Source: Streptomyces rimosus subsp. rimosus (GTDB lineage: Bacteria; Actinomycetota; Actinomycetes; Streptomycetales; Streptomycetaceae). From it: a stretch of 64,000 nucleotides of DNA. Below are positions 25,919 to 34,594 of this stretch, in pieces. The position numbers and the translations under genes are program-made. Each line of letters starts with the position of its first letter. The stretch's first letter is position 1. The notes beneath the pieces are model-generated. The model did no database searches and was not told the origin of the DNA. It saw nothing but the letters and a program-made list of their open reading frames with translations. The stretch spans positions 1 through 64,000 of the forward strand of contig NZ_JOCQ01000003.1 in assembly GCF_000720725.1 (NCBI RefSeq), written 5' to 3'.

Positions 25919-27031
25919 GTGCATCCCAGCCTCGACCTGCCCGGGCCGCTCGCCGGCCGTACCGTGCTGGTGACCGGCGGGGCCGGACTGATCGGCAGCC
26001 GCATCACCGGCCTACTGCGCACCCTGGGCGCCCGCCCGCTGTCCTTGTGCACCCTCGACGCCTACCCCCGCACCGTCTACCGCGACCTCTTCGGCATCAC
26101 CCCGGCCAGTCCTGACGTGATCTCCGGGGACGTGCAGGACGCGGAGCTGGTGCGGCATCTGGTGCGCCGCTCGGACTACGTCATCCACGCCGCCGCCCTG
26201 GCCGATGTCGCGGCCTGCACGCGCGAGCCGATGGCGGCACTGCGCACCAACATCATCGGCACGCAGGTCCTGCTGGACGCGGTGGCCGCCGGCGACCGGA
26301 TCCGGCGCTTCGTGCTGACCTCCTCTGCCAGTGTCTACGGCAACGGCAGCACCGACGACTGGGCCTCCCCCTGCCCCGAGCTGCGCACCGTGCGCGAACT
26401 CTTCGAAGCCGTCTACGGCCGCACCCCACCCCGCTTCCACGAACAGGCCCCGCTGCGCCCGCTGTCGGTGTACGCCAACACCAAGGCATGGGCCGAGACG
26501 CAGACCGACCTGGTACTGCGCCCGGCTGGCACGTCGTACGCGGTGGTGCGGTACTTCAGCATCTACGGCGAGCCGCAGGTGGTGAAGCCCGGCAGCCACT
26601 CCTGGGTGGTGGCCCACTTCACCGCTCGGGCCGCCCGCGGCCTGCCACTGCACCTCAACGGCGGCGGCCACCAGATCCGTGACCTGGTCCACGTCGAAGA
26701 CGCGGCGGCCGCCACCGTACGGGCCCTGGTCGCGCCGCGGGCGCACCACGAGACGGTCAACGTCGGCACCGGCGTTCCGACCAGCGTGCGGAAGGTGGCC
26801 GAGCTGGTGCGCGAGCACTACCCGCAGGCCACGTTCCTGGAGACGCCCCTGCCGCCTGGGGACCCGCTCGGCGGCTACGCCAGCACCCACCGGATGACCA
26901 ACGTCCTGGAATGGCGGCCGTCCGTGCCGCTCGCCGACGGCGTACGGCGGTACGCGCGGTGGCTGGACACGCATCCGCAAGCCGTGCCCGAGCAGTGGCA
27001 GAGCCCGGACGACCACCCGGTGGGGGCCTAG
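25919..27031 (+). CDS. NAD-dependent epimerase/dehydratase (extended SDR)
   Basis: 370 residues from GTG at 25919 after AGGAGG. Nucleotide-sugar epimerase layout: VTGGAGLIG (residues 18-26), HAAALADV, the Ser in SSASVYG and the Tyr/Lys pair in YANTK, then RDLVHVEDAA near residue 257. It acts on an NDP-sugar. It forms a small sugar gene set with the glycosyltransferase and the beta-helix transferase downstream, and its stop overlaps the convergent glycosyltransferase stop. Confidence 0.9.
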   Translation: MHPSLDLPGPLAGRTVLVTGGAGLIGSRITGLLRTLGARPLSLCTLDAYPRTVYRDLFGITPASPDVISGDVQDAELVRHLVRRSDYVIHAAALADVAACTREPMAALRTNIIGTQVLLDAVAAGDRIRRFVLTSSASVYGNGSTDDWASPCPELRTVRELFEAVYGRTPPRFHEQAPLRPLSVYANTKAWAETQTDLVLRPAGTSYAVVRYFSIYGEPQVVKPGSHSWVVAHFTARAARGLPLHLNGGGHQIRDLVHVEDAAAATVRALVAPRAHHETVNVGTGVPTSVRKVAELVREHYPQATFLETPLPPGDPLGGYASTHRMTNVLEWRPSVPLADGVRRYARWLDTHPQAVPEQWQSPDDHPVGA

Positions 27032-27903
27032 ATGACCGGCGGGCGCCCGAGGCGGGTCATGCGCCACACCGTGCGCCACCGCATCGGCCGCCGCGGGCCG
27101 CACGGGGTGCGCACGCCTTCGGCGAACCCGCCGAACCACGCCCGCAGCCCGCCGATCGAGCGAGTCCGCGCCAGCGTCAGGGCGGTCCAGACGCCCAGGT
27201 AGACGGGGACGAGAAGGGCGGGCAGGTGGCGTTTGGCCAGCCACACCCGGTTGCGGGCCACCATCCGGTAGAAGACCGCGTGCCGGGTCGGCGAGGTCCG
27301 CGGATGCTGAAGCACCAGCTGCGGCTCGTAGACGATCCGCCAGCCGGCATCCAGCGCCCGCCACGCCAAATCCGTCTCCTCGTGCGCGAAAAAGAACTCC
27401 TCCGGCCAGCCCCCGATCTCCTCCAGCATCCGCATCGACAGGCTGTGCCCGCCACCGAGGAAGGTAGTGACCTCACCACCGCGCAGCGGATCCCCCGCCC
27501 GCAAGCGGGGAACGTGGCGGCGCTGAGTGGGGCCGGTCTCGTCCGCGATACGGAAGCTGACAATGCCCAGCCGCTCATCCGCCGCGTGCAGCTCCGCGAT
27601 ATGGACGAACACATCCGCGGCGATCAGCAACCCGTCGTCGTCCAGATCGACCAGCACATCCACATCGCCGAACTCCCGGAGCGTGCGCAGCGCGACGTTG
27701 CGGCCACCGGAGACGCCCAGGTTCTCGTCCAGCTCCACGCCGGTCACTCACTCCGGCAGCTCCGGCAACGGCGAACCGTTCGCGACGACGACCACCCGCT
27801 GTGCGGCCGTGTCCTGCTTGGCGACCGAGTCGAGCAGCGCCCGCAGCTCCGCCGGGCGGTTGCCCATGGTCAGCACGGCGACGCCGATACGGGGGTGACG
27901 CAC
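27028..27903 (-). pseudogene. family 2 glycosyltransferase interrupted by a TGA
   Basis: From GTG at 27903 (GGAG 8 nt upstream) the frame starts as GT-A (GVAVLTMGNRPAELRALLDSV, VVVVANGS) and stops at codon 52 (TGA, 27748-27750). It then continues in frame with ENLGVSGGRNVAL, the DXD-like DLDDDG and the acceptor-binding GGWPEEFFFAHEETDLAWR to 27028. The C-terminus has an amphipathic membrane-binding region (LPALLVPVYLGVWTALTLA). The stop separates the nucleotide-binding strand from the DXD motif, so no activity is expected. CGA or GGA to TGA would explain it; a GTG directly after the stop could restart translation of a useless fragment. Confidence 0.88.
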
Positions 27904-27988
27904 CGATGAACTCCGTTCTGCCGGCCGGTTGCCCGAGATGCTAACCGCCCCGACCCCAGTCTCGCCCCACCTCACCGACGGAGCACTC

Positions 27989-28690
27989 ATGCCTCAGCTC
28001 ATCCTCGGCGATTACCTCAGCGCGCCGCGCACCGGCCACCTGGCCCACGGGCCCTACGGGCGCCTGGAGAAGGCCGATCTGGCGGAGTTCCTCCGGCACT
28101 GGACCGGCCTGCACCGCCAGGCCCTGGCCGGCGTGCGCGACCGTATCCACCCCACCGCGCAGATTCACCCGTCCGCGATCACCGGCGACGACGTCATCAT
28201 CGGCCCGCACGTGCGGGTGTACGAGTTCTCCGCCGTCCGCGACGGCAGCGTGCTGTGCGCGGGCGCCCGCGTCGGTTTCAACTGCGAGGTCACCCGCTGC
28301 TTCGTCGGCGAACGCGCCGTGCTCGGGCATCGCATCGGCATCAACCGCACCCTCGTCGGCGCCGACGCCCACCTGTCCGCCACCCTCACCGTCGCCGCCA
28401 TTAGCCTGTGGAACACCGACCTGCGCCACCCCGACCGCGAGATCATCTTCCGCGTGCCGGACGGCCTCTACCGCTGCGGCACCCCACGCTTCGGCGGCAT
28501 CCTCGGCGACCGCTGCCAGACCGGCAACGACATCAGCCTCGGCCCCGGCATCGCCATCGGCCCCCACTGCCGCATCGCCAGCGGCGTCACCCTCGCCGGC
28601 CGCGCCGTCGATGCCAACAACGTGATCACCGCGCCTCACACCGCAGAGGTCAGCATCCGCCGGTCCTCACCCCGCAACGTCAGCCCGTAA
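27989..28690 (+). CDS. left-handed beta-helix acyl/nucleotidyl transferase-like protein
   Basis: 233 residues from ATG at 27989 after CGGAG. From residue 55 it shows hexapeptide repeats ([IV]-G-x4: IHPTAQIHPSAITGDDVIIG, then GARVGFNCEV and ERAVLGHRIG), interrupted by a loop (SLWNTDLRHPDREIIF), with a second short helix region near 175-210. This is the trimeric LbH fold used by GlmU and sugar O-/N-acyltransferases. A sugar-nucleotide substrate is likely from its neighbours. Confidence 0.82.
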   Translation: MPQLILGDYLSAPRTGHLAHGPYGRLEKADLAEFLRHWTGLHRQALAGVRDRIHPTAQIHPSAITGDDVIIGPHVRVYEFSAVRDGSVLCAGARVGFNCEVTRCFVGERAVLGHRIGINRTLVGADAHLSATLTVAAISLWNTDLRHPDREIIFRVPDGLYRCGTPRFGGILGDRCQTGNDISLGPGIAIGPHCRIASGVTLAGRAVDANNVITAPHTAEVSIRRSSPRNVSP

Positions 28691-28759
28691 GGCGACACTC
28701 TCCTGGTCTCGTACCGGCAGATGCGGTCAGACCGGGGGACGAGAAGCCTTTCGGAAAAG

Positions 28760-28798
28760 GCGGTGGCAGCTTCCCGCTACGTAGGTCGCTGCCACCGC
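28760..28798. terminator. 11-bp hairpin between convergent genes
   Basis: GCGGTGGCAGC (28760-28770) pairs with 28788-28798. It lies between the convergent LbH transferase and small membrane protein genes, so it can end both transcripts. Confidence 0.75.
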
Positions 28799-28803
28799 TC
28801 GCG

Positions 28804-29001
28804 TCATGCCAGCCTGATCCGGGCTTCAACCGCCCTCGGGAGCAGCACAGCGATAAGCGCGCCCAGGAACTGGCCAAGCTGCTCGGGGCTGTAGCTTCCC
28901 GTAAGGATCAGGAAGCACAGTGCGATCAGGAGCAGCACCAGCAGCTCCAGCAACAGCTTGGGGCTCGGCAGGGGGAGCCCCTGCGAGGAATAGGTCATCA
29001 T
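28804..29001 (-). CDS. small membrane protein
   Basis: 65 residues from ATG at 29001 (or the adjacent ATG at 28998). Residues 15-35 are strongly hydrophobic (LLLELLVLLLIALCFLIL) and a second span lies near 44-58, ending with a short basic tail: a two-helix hairpin in the membrane. The ribosome site AGGAGG is part of a palindrome directly before the start. Function unknown. Confidence 0.75.
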   Translation of the reverse strand: MMTYSSQGLPLPSPKLLLELLVLLLIALCFLILTGSYSPEQLGQFLGALIAVLLPRAVEARIRLA

Positions 29002-29016
29002 GGAGGTGTCACCTCC
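29002..29016 (-). promoter_or_regulatory. palindrome over the translation start of the small membrane protein
   Basis: GGAGGTGTCACCTCC, with 7-bp arms around one central base, directly abuts the ATG and contains part of the ribosome-site sequence. It is either a protein operator or an RNA hairpin that hides the site. Confidence 0.55.
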
Positions 29017-29095
29017 TCTCGTATTGCGATGGGTGTGTGACGGCCGCCGACCCCGTGTTGCTGTGGAAGGTGCGTGGGGTCGGCGGAGCTTACGG

Positions 29096-29827
29096 TCAAA
29101 CCTCGGTTTCAGCGTCAGCGGTGCGCTCGACCTCGTCTGCGAGCTTTTGCCGCACGATCTTCTGCAGCTCGGGGCTAAGGTGCCGGTACATGGCCCAAGC
29201 CCGTTCAACCGGCGAGGGGGACCGCTCTCCCTTCGCCATCCACGCCAGGAGGATGGTCTGCTGGCGAGCAGGCAAGTCGCAGACGTAGCGAGAAACCTTC
29301 GCCAGCCGGGCAGCACTGTCGCCGAGGGCGCGGACACCGGCGTTGCAGCTGTTGCACAAGGTCACCATGTTCTCTACGCCCGCTTTTCCGCCCTCAGAGA
29401 TCGGAACTACGTGCCTCACGTACAGTTGCGCTGGGTCGCCCGAGTCAAGGTGCGATTCCCCGGCTGAGATGCCGCACGAGGTGCAGCGAAAGCCATCACG
29501 TTCGAGAATCCACATCCTCTCGGCCGCCGACACGAGGGGACGACTTCTCCGGGTGCGCGCTGGGTCCCACACCGGGTCGCCGATCTTGACCAGTTGCATG
29601 TCCGCCCCTTCGGGGGCGCCCCTGAAGACCTTGATATCCCAACCGTAGTCCCCTCGGAGATCGCGCAGGCGACGATCGATGTTCGCCACATCAGGGAACG
29701 CCTCGTGGAGTTGTTTGCGCGAGAACATGTTCCCCTCCCCTACGACCGTCGCGAGCCAAGCCGCCGCGCGTACCTTGGTCCCCACCTTGGTGTCCCGCCA
29801 GTCCGGCGGCTTTCGCGCGGCATCCAT
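29096..29827 (-). CDS. HNH endonuclease domain protein
   Basis: 243 residues from ATG at 29827 after GGAGCAAGG. The N-terminal 85 residues form a winged-helix-like domain (SRKQLHEAFPDVANIDRRLRDLR). The HNH/betaBetaAlpha-metal nuclease lies at about 110-175: CTSCG, the catalytic His in VRHVVPISEGG, then NMVTLCNSCNAG, with the four Cys making a zinc site. A helical tail follows. The wHTH plus HNH layout resembles modification- or sequence-dependent restriction nucleases, so a defence or homing role is possible. Confidence 0.85.
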   Translation of the reverse strand: MDAARKPPDWRDTKVGTKVRAAAWLATVVGEGNMFSRKQLHEAFPDVANIDRRLRDLRGDYGWDIKVFRGAPEGADMQLVKIGDPVWDPARTRRSRPLVSAAERMWILERDGFRCTSCGISAGESHLDSGDPAQLYVRHVVPISEGGKAGVENMVTLCNSCNAGVRALGDSAARLAKVSRYVCDLPARQQTILLAWMAKGERSPSPVERAWAMYRHLSPELQKIVRQKLADEVERTADAETEV

Positions 29828-30057
29828 CCTTGCTCCTCCGTTCCAACTTGATTCATGGGCGCACGTCCGGTGCACGAGAGGGACACTACTCGCCGCGGCA
29901 ACCTCGCGGCAACCTTACGGCAGCTTCGCGGCGCCGAGGCGGCAGGCCAGTGCAGCATCGAGCGCCTGTTCCCGGCACGACGGGCTATGGGCCAGGCGCC
30001 AAGGGAGACAACGCTCTGGTCGCCTAGGCTCGGATGCGGGCGTGGGGCTGGAGTTCC

Positions 30058-30720
30058 GTGTCCACCTCTCGTATCCCAGCTTCGCTCGCGGACCTGGCCG
30101 TATCTGTCGATCAGCTTGCCGTCTACCACCGCAACCCGCGCACCGGTGATCTCGATGCGATTGCCGAGTCGCTGTCCACGAACGGCCAGTACCGGCCGAT
30201 CGTCGTCAACAAGGGCTCATTGACCGGTCGGCCGAACGAGGTTCTGGCGGGCAACCACACGCTGAAGGCTGCCAAGCGGCTCGGCTGGGACGACATCGCG
30301 GTCACTTGGCTCGACGTGAACGACGACGCGGCAGCGAAGATCGTCATCGTCGACAACCGCACCAATGATCTGGCTGGATACGACACGGCGCTGCTCGCCG
30401 ACATCCTCACCGATCTGCCCGACCTCCAGGGCACCGGCTACGACCAGGCGCAGCTGGACCAGCTCCTCGATGACACGGCCCTGCCGGCGCCGATCGAGCT
30501 GCCCAGCGACGGGGCGGGGACGGGGGCTGCGGCCATGGTGGACTACTTGCAGTGGGGTTACCTTCAGTGGTCCTCGACGCGAGTGCGGATCACTCAGGCC
30601 GAGGTCGAGTTGCTGGACGCGTTGTACCGGCAGTTCGTCGACGCGCACGACTCGGACATGGGCTTCGGGTGGCACGTTCTCAACGAGGAGCACCAGGCCC
30701 GCGAGGGGGACGTGGCGTGA
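30058..30720 (+). CDS. ParB-domain (sulfiredoxin-fold) protein
   Basis: 220 residues from GTG at 30058, 4 nt after GGAG. The N-terminal half is a ParB_N domain (VYHRNPRTGDLDAIAESL, then GQYRPIVVNKG and EVLAGNHTLKAAKRLGW, where GNHT replaces GERR). It lacks a centromere-binding HTH. It is coupled by a GTGA overlap to a second ParB-domain protein fused to a methyltransferase. Such pairs occur in phages near DNA-modification genes and do not look like a partition system. Confidence 0.82.
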   Translation: MSTSRIPASLADLAVSVDQLAVYHRNPRTGDLDAIAESLSTNGQYRPIVVNKGSLTGRPNEVLAGNHTLKAAKRLGWDDIAVTWLDVNDDAAAKIVIVDNRTNDLAGYDTALLADILTDLPDLQGTGYDQAQLDQLLDDTALPAPIELPSDGAGTGAAAMVDYLQWGYLQWSSTRVRITQAEVELLDALYRQFVDAHDSDMGFGWHVLNEEHQAREGDVA

Positions 30721-32166
30721 GCAACCGTCTCGACGTGCGCTTCGACCCGGCGTATCCGCTGGTGAAGCTGCGGCCGGCCGACTACAACCCGCGGCACCTG
30801 TCCGAGGAGTCGTTCGTGCGTCTGCAGGGTTCGCTGCGTCGCCACGGTGTGGTGAAGCCGGTGATCTTGAATGCGGACGGGACGTTGGTCGCCGGCCACC
30901 AGAGGACCAAGGGCCTCAAGGCGATCGGGGAGACGACGACACCGGCGATGATCCTGCCGCAGAAGGTCAGGTTGCAGGACGAGATCAAGTTCAATCTCCT
31001 TCACAACCGGGTCGAGACCGAGTCGTCGGTGGTCTACGCGGGGCCGGGGCCGATTGGCGAGTGGTGCTGGATTCCGTGGCAGACCATCGAGGTGGAGGAT
31101 TCGAACAACCTGCCGTTCCAGCAGGCCATCGCGTTCATGACCGCGGCGCACGGGCCGTGGGGGTCGGTGGTCATCGATGACCAGGGCCGCGTCGTGCTGA
31201 ACGCGGAGTACGCGGCAGTCGCCAAGACGCAACGCTTCGACGTGCTGGCGTGGACGGTGGCCTCGTTCGACGCTGGGCAGCTCGTCGAAGACCTCACTGG
31301 TGAGTACGGCGTGTACGACTGGTCCGGCCTGGAGGAGCAGGCGCCGGTGTGGAACCAGCACATCGTTCAGCCCAACCGGCTTCGCGAGCACTCCTCGAAG
31401 GCGAAGAAGGACCAGGTGCGCTACAAGTCGGAGGTGTGGGAGCGGCTGGTGCTGCCGTGGCTGACGACCTCGCACCGGGTGGTGGACTTCGGTGCCGGCC
31501 ATGGCGACTACGCCCGGCACCTGCGTACGAGCGGTTACCGGGTGCAGGACGCAGGACTACGAGCCGTACCGCACCCTGAAGGGCAAGTACGCGCTGGACA
31601 TTCGCAGCATCGTCGGGCAGATCCGCGGCCTGGAACGCGACCTGCGTGCGAACGGCCTCTTCGAGGTCGTGGTGCTGGACTCGGTGATCAACGCGACGAC
31701 ATCCCTGGAGTACCAGCACTGGGTGTTGCTGGCGGTCAACGCGCTGTGCGCGGCGGACGGGCAGGTGTGCATCGGCACGCGCAACCTGGACCGGGAGCTG
31801 GCCTACGAGAATTCCGAGCACTCCATCAGCCGCGACTCGACCCGGCTGAGCTTCCTTGATGCACACAACGTGGACATGCGCTTCACACGGGGGAAGTGGC
31901 AGCGGATCCGGTATCACACGCCCGAGTCGCTGCGGGGGCTGCTGTCGCGCTACTTCGAGGAAGTGGAGCTGAGCGACACGACACGGGCCACGCTCAAGGC
32001 GGTGTGCCGCAAGCCGCGCCCCTTCCCGATCGAGGACTACAAGGAAGCCCTCGATAACGAGTTCAACATGCCCTACCCCAATGAATTCCGACACAATAAA
32101 CATGAGGGAATTGTCGGAATTCTGATAGAATTGATCAAGGATAGGAATGCCATTTTGGAGGGGTAG
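30717..32166 (+). pseudogene. ParB-domain/methyltransferase fusion, frameshifted by a 7-bp duplication
   Basis: From GTG at 30717 the protein has a ParB_N domain (NPRHLSEESFVRLQGSL, LVAGHQRTKGL), a middle region and a class I SAM methyltransferase motif I (VVDFGAGHGDYARHL). At 31544-31557 GCAGGAC is tandemly doubled. Deleting one copy joins GYRVQD to YEPYRTLKGKYALD and the rest of the Rossmann fold, ending at 32166. As it stands the methyltransferase domain is cut in half. The last 120 bp are unusually AT rich. In phages such fusions are linked to DNA base modification, but the target is unknown. Confidence 0.85.
32083..32122. repeat. 11-bp inverted repeat in an AT-rich gene end
   Basis: GAATTCCGACA (32083-32093) and its exact complement (32112-32122) flank an 18-bp loop inside the 3' end of the methyltransferase frame. 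It may fold in RNA or be an operator for the 32171 gene. Confidence 0.7.
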
Positions 32167-32170
32167 AGGA

Positions 32171-32695
32171 ATGAAATCATGGGCGGACTCGAAAAGGGTT
32201 CGCATAGAGATAGAGAGCCGCGCCAGCTACCGCATCATGTGGCTGGCCGGCGTGCGTCAACTCGACCTGTCCCAACACTGCTTGAAGACCTTCGCAGAGA
32301 GCGACCGGTACAACGCCAACCCGAATCGACGCACCCAGACCTTGGATCTGCCGGCAGAAAATCCCCCTGCCGCCTGGTATTTGTGTGCTCTACCCATCCC
32401 GTGGGACTGGGCCCGCAACGCTCATTTGGCTTTTGAGTATGCATCGGGCGCGACGTGGGAGGGTGACGCCCTTGTGGGCGGCCTGCGCGTACGGCTCTCC
32501 GATGCGGCGCCAATCACGGGGTGGGGAGAACACAGCATTCCGCAGGACGCGCCCCGACGGTCGTCATACCGGTACCGCACCTGCCGGAACTGGCAGTTCG
32601 CCTGGTGGCTCCACACACATCGCGACGTGCCCGATACTCCGCACCCTCCGCGCGGCGGAATCACCGACGGCCCACGGCAGTTGACGTTGGAGTGA
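32171..32695 (+). CDS. hypothetical protein
   Basis: 174 residues from ATG at 32171 with GGAGGGGTAGAGGA directly before it, 4 nt after the methyltransferase stop, so probably the same operon. It is soluble, Trp/Arg rich (RNWQFAWWLHTHRDVPD), with no motif I recognise. Confidence 0.62.
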   Translation: MKSWADSKRVRIEIESRASYRIMWLAGVRQLDLSQHCLKTFAESDRYNANPNRRTQTLDLPAENPPAAWYLCALPIPWDWARNAHLAFEYASGATWEGDALVGGLRVRLSDAAPITGWGEHSIPQDAPRRSSYRYRTCRNWQFAWWLHTHRDVPDTPHPPRGGITDGPRQLTLE

Positions 32696-32788
32696 GGCGC
32701 TGCGTCGTCTCCGGGATGCGCATCTCAGAGACGACGCTGCCGACTGATGCGTACGGGCTGCGAGGGGCAGAGCGTGCAGGTCATAGCG

Positions 32789-33454
32789 TTACGCGCTTTG
32801 CAGGACACTTGAGGCTAGGTCGTCCACAGATCTCCTCAGCTCTCGTTGCGACAGCGAGTCCTTGGGCCCGAATCGTTCGATGTACAGCGTCGCCCCGTTA
32901 CCAAGATCGACAGTCAGCTGCGCCTTCCAAGTCTCACCGTAGAGAACTTGGCGGGCAGCGGCACGGCCCCCGATCATCAGGGGCTCCGCCTTCTCCGGTA
33001 TCGCGTTTGTTCCGTCCACCGTCTGCTGCAACGCCTCCGCAGTGGGGTAGAAGGCGACCACGAAGCCAGCTGGATCAGTGGCGCCTTCCTCCGTCATCAT
33101 GAGGTAGCACGAAGCCGCTCCTTTGTCCTCAGACATAGGAGTTGCCTTCACTACACTGAGCTGCCGTTGCATATCGCTGCTGACGATCTTGCAGGCATTC
33201 TTCTGGTCGATGCCGGAAATGGCAGGAGTGGACCGACCGGACGTCGCAGGGTTCGCGGTGCTAGACATGCGTGCGACGGCATAGCCGACACCGCCGCCGA
33301 CGGCTAAAGAGACCGCGGCAGTGAGGGCCAGCATGTTCGTCGCTGGGTGACGGCTTTTCGTGGGTGCCGAGGTTGCTTCTTGAGCGGAGCCTTCGGCCTG
33401 GCCGTGCTCGTGAGTTGGGGTGTCCTTGCTGACCATGGCGTGAGCATCACACAT
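32789..33454 (-). CDS. membrane-anchored extracellular protein (DUF3558-like)
   Basis: 221 residues from ATG at 33454 (or ATG at 33436). A short hydrophilic cytoplasmic tail and one transmembrane helix (NMLALTAAVSLAVGGGVGYAVA, near residues 40-60) are followed by a Thr/Ser linker and an external domain with two Cys (NACKIV and ASCYLM) that could form a disulfide. The size and pattern resemble actinobacterial DUF3558-type surface proteins. Function unknown. Confidence 0.68.
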   Translation of the reverse strand: MCDAHAMVSKDTPTHEHGQAEGSAQEATSAPTKSRHPATNMLALTAAVSLAVGGGVGYAVARMSSTANPATSGRSTPAISGIDQKNACKIVSSDMQRQLSVVKATPMSEDKGAASCYLMMTEEGATDPAGFVVAFYPTAEALQQTVDGTNAIPEKAEPLMIGGRAAARQVLYGETWKAQLTVDLGNGATLYIERFGPKDSLSQRELRRSVDDLASSVLQSA

Positions 33455-33674
33455 CGGGGCCGCCCCCAGTGTTGCGCCGATGCCTGATCGTTACGCCTCG
33501 TCTTCGCATCGATTGCCGCGGGCCTGGGCGGACTGCCAGGGCGGTCGTCAGGTGCATTCGGCCACTCGCCGGGCGGGCATCGAGGATCAAGCCCCCCTCC
33601 ACTGGCTTGTTCCTCACCACCCAGTGGTCAGGCCGCCGTGGGCGTCCCGCAGGTTGGTCTTGGCGGCTGACTCC

Positions 33675-34286
33675 TCATGAGGCCCGGTCCCACTGTCTGC
33701 TGAAGGACAGCAGCGGTCTGACAGCGGGGGCAGCGACTGCCGGCAACAGGTACTTCCACAGGTTAGTCACGCGGTGGTACAGGTCGGTGCGGCGCGTGGA
33801 GATGTGGGATAGGAGTTGGGTGCCGGAGTAGGAGGCCACCAGCGTCCAGGCCAGTTCCCGCACATCTACGTCCGGTAGCACTTCCCCCTTGGCCTGCGCG
33901 GCTTTCAGCTGCCCGGCGAATTCATCGATCCAGTAGTTGTACGGGGAAGCATCCTGGAGGCCGAAGTCTCCTTGCTCGATCGCAAGGCGCACTCCGGCGC
34001 GCAGCTTCGGGTTGGTCTGAAGTTCGCCGGCGAGGTAGAGCGTCTGGTCGATCAGCCGCTGGAGGCCGTCTTCCCCAGGCGGCATCTCCAGCCCGTCGCC
34101 TTGACCGATCATGACCGCTTGGGCGAGGGCTTCCTTAGACTCGAAGTGAAAATACATGGCGCCTGGGGTGACCCCGGCGCGCTTAATGATCTTGTTGACG
34201 CTCGCTTCGCTGAATCCGTACTCGTCGATTAGCTCGGCAGCCGCTTGAAGGATCGCCTCCCGCGTCTTGACCGCCCGTTCCTGCAC
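33675..34286 (-). CDS. TetR-family regulator of the gamma-butyrolactone receptor type
   Basis: 203 residues from GTG at 34286. Upstream codons to 34517 are open but lack coding character. The N-terminal HTH (RAVKTREAILQAAAELIDEYGFSEASVNKIIKRAGVTPGAMYFHFESKEALAQAV) is close to the ScbR/ArpA group in its length, the GAMYFHF turn and the following KxxLA. The C-terminal domain should bind a small ligand or be an orphan pseudo-receptor. It is divergent from the Cascade operon with a 308-bp gap, so it is a candidate repressor of both. Confidence 0.85.
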   Translation of the reverse strand: MQERAVKTREAILQAAAELIDEYGFSEASVNKIIKRAGVTPGAMYFHFESKEALAQAVMIGQGDGLEMPPGEDGLQRLIDQTLYLAGELQTNPKLRAGVRLAIEQGDFGLQDASPYNYWIDEFAGQLKAAQAKGEVLPDVDVRELAWTLVASYSGTQLLSHISTRRTDLYHRVTNLWKYLLPAVAAPAVRPLLSFSRQWDRAS

Positions 34287-34594
34287 CGTGTTACACCATT
34301 TCCCTCGGCAACCGTACGGATAGTACGAAAAAACCGAGCGTTCTGTCGCATTGAGGTCCCGAGCGGCAAAGTTGATCATTCTGCACGGTCTCGCATCCCC
34401 GGCTCGCGGTCGCCGCCCCCGTCCCTGTGTTGCGAGTTCGACCTGAAGGCCAGCGGGGACGTTTCTCCTTCTTGCGTGTAGACGCCGGTTCCCGGTGCCG
34501 CAGTCGCGTTCAGACATTCGAAGTCCGCAGGTCAGCGGCTGGTGGCTTCAGTCAGAGATCATGGAGGGACGGCGCGGGGCCCAGGGAGTTGTGC
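34287..34594. other. divergent control region between regulator and Cascade operon
   Basis: 308 bp with the dyad noted separately. Frames across it carry no start with a ribosome site before 34595. I find no strong plus-strand promoter by eye. Confidence 0.45.
34313..34327. promoter_or_regulatory. inverted repeat over the regulator's -10, probable operator
   Basis: CGTAC-5 bp-GTACG. On the minus strand it contains TACTAT, a good -10 for the TetR-family gene. A dyad over the promoter suggests autoregulation. It resembles the receptor-binding elements of this family only loosely. Confidence 0.5.

Noticed and set aside
33469..33674. Transposase remnant between the membrane-anchored protein and the TetR regulator
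   Set aside because: Short frames have a vaguely IS-like ring, but no catalytic motif, inverted repeats or target duplication can be shown.
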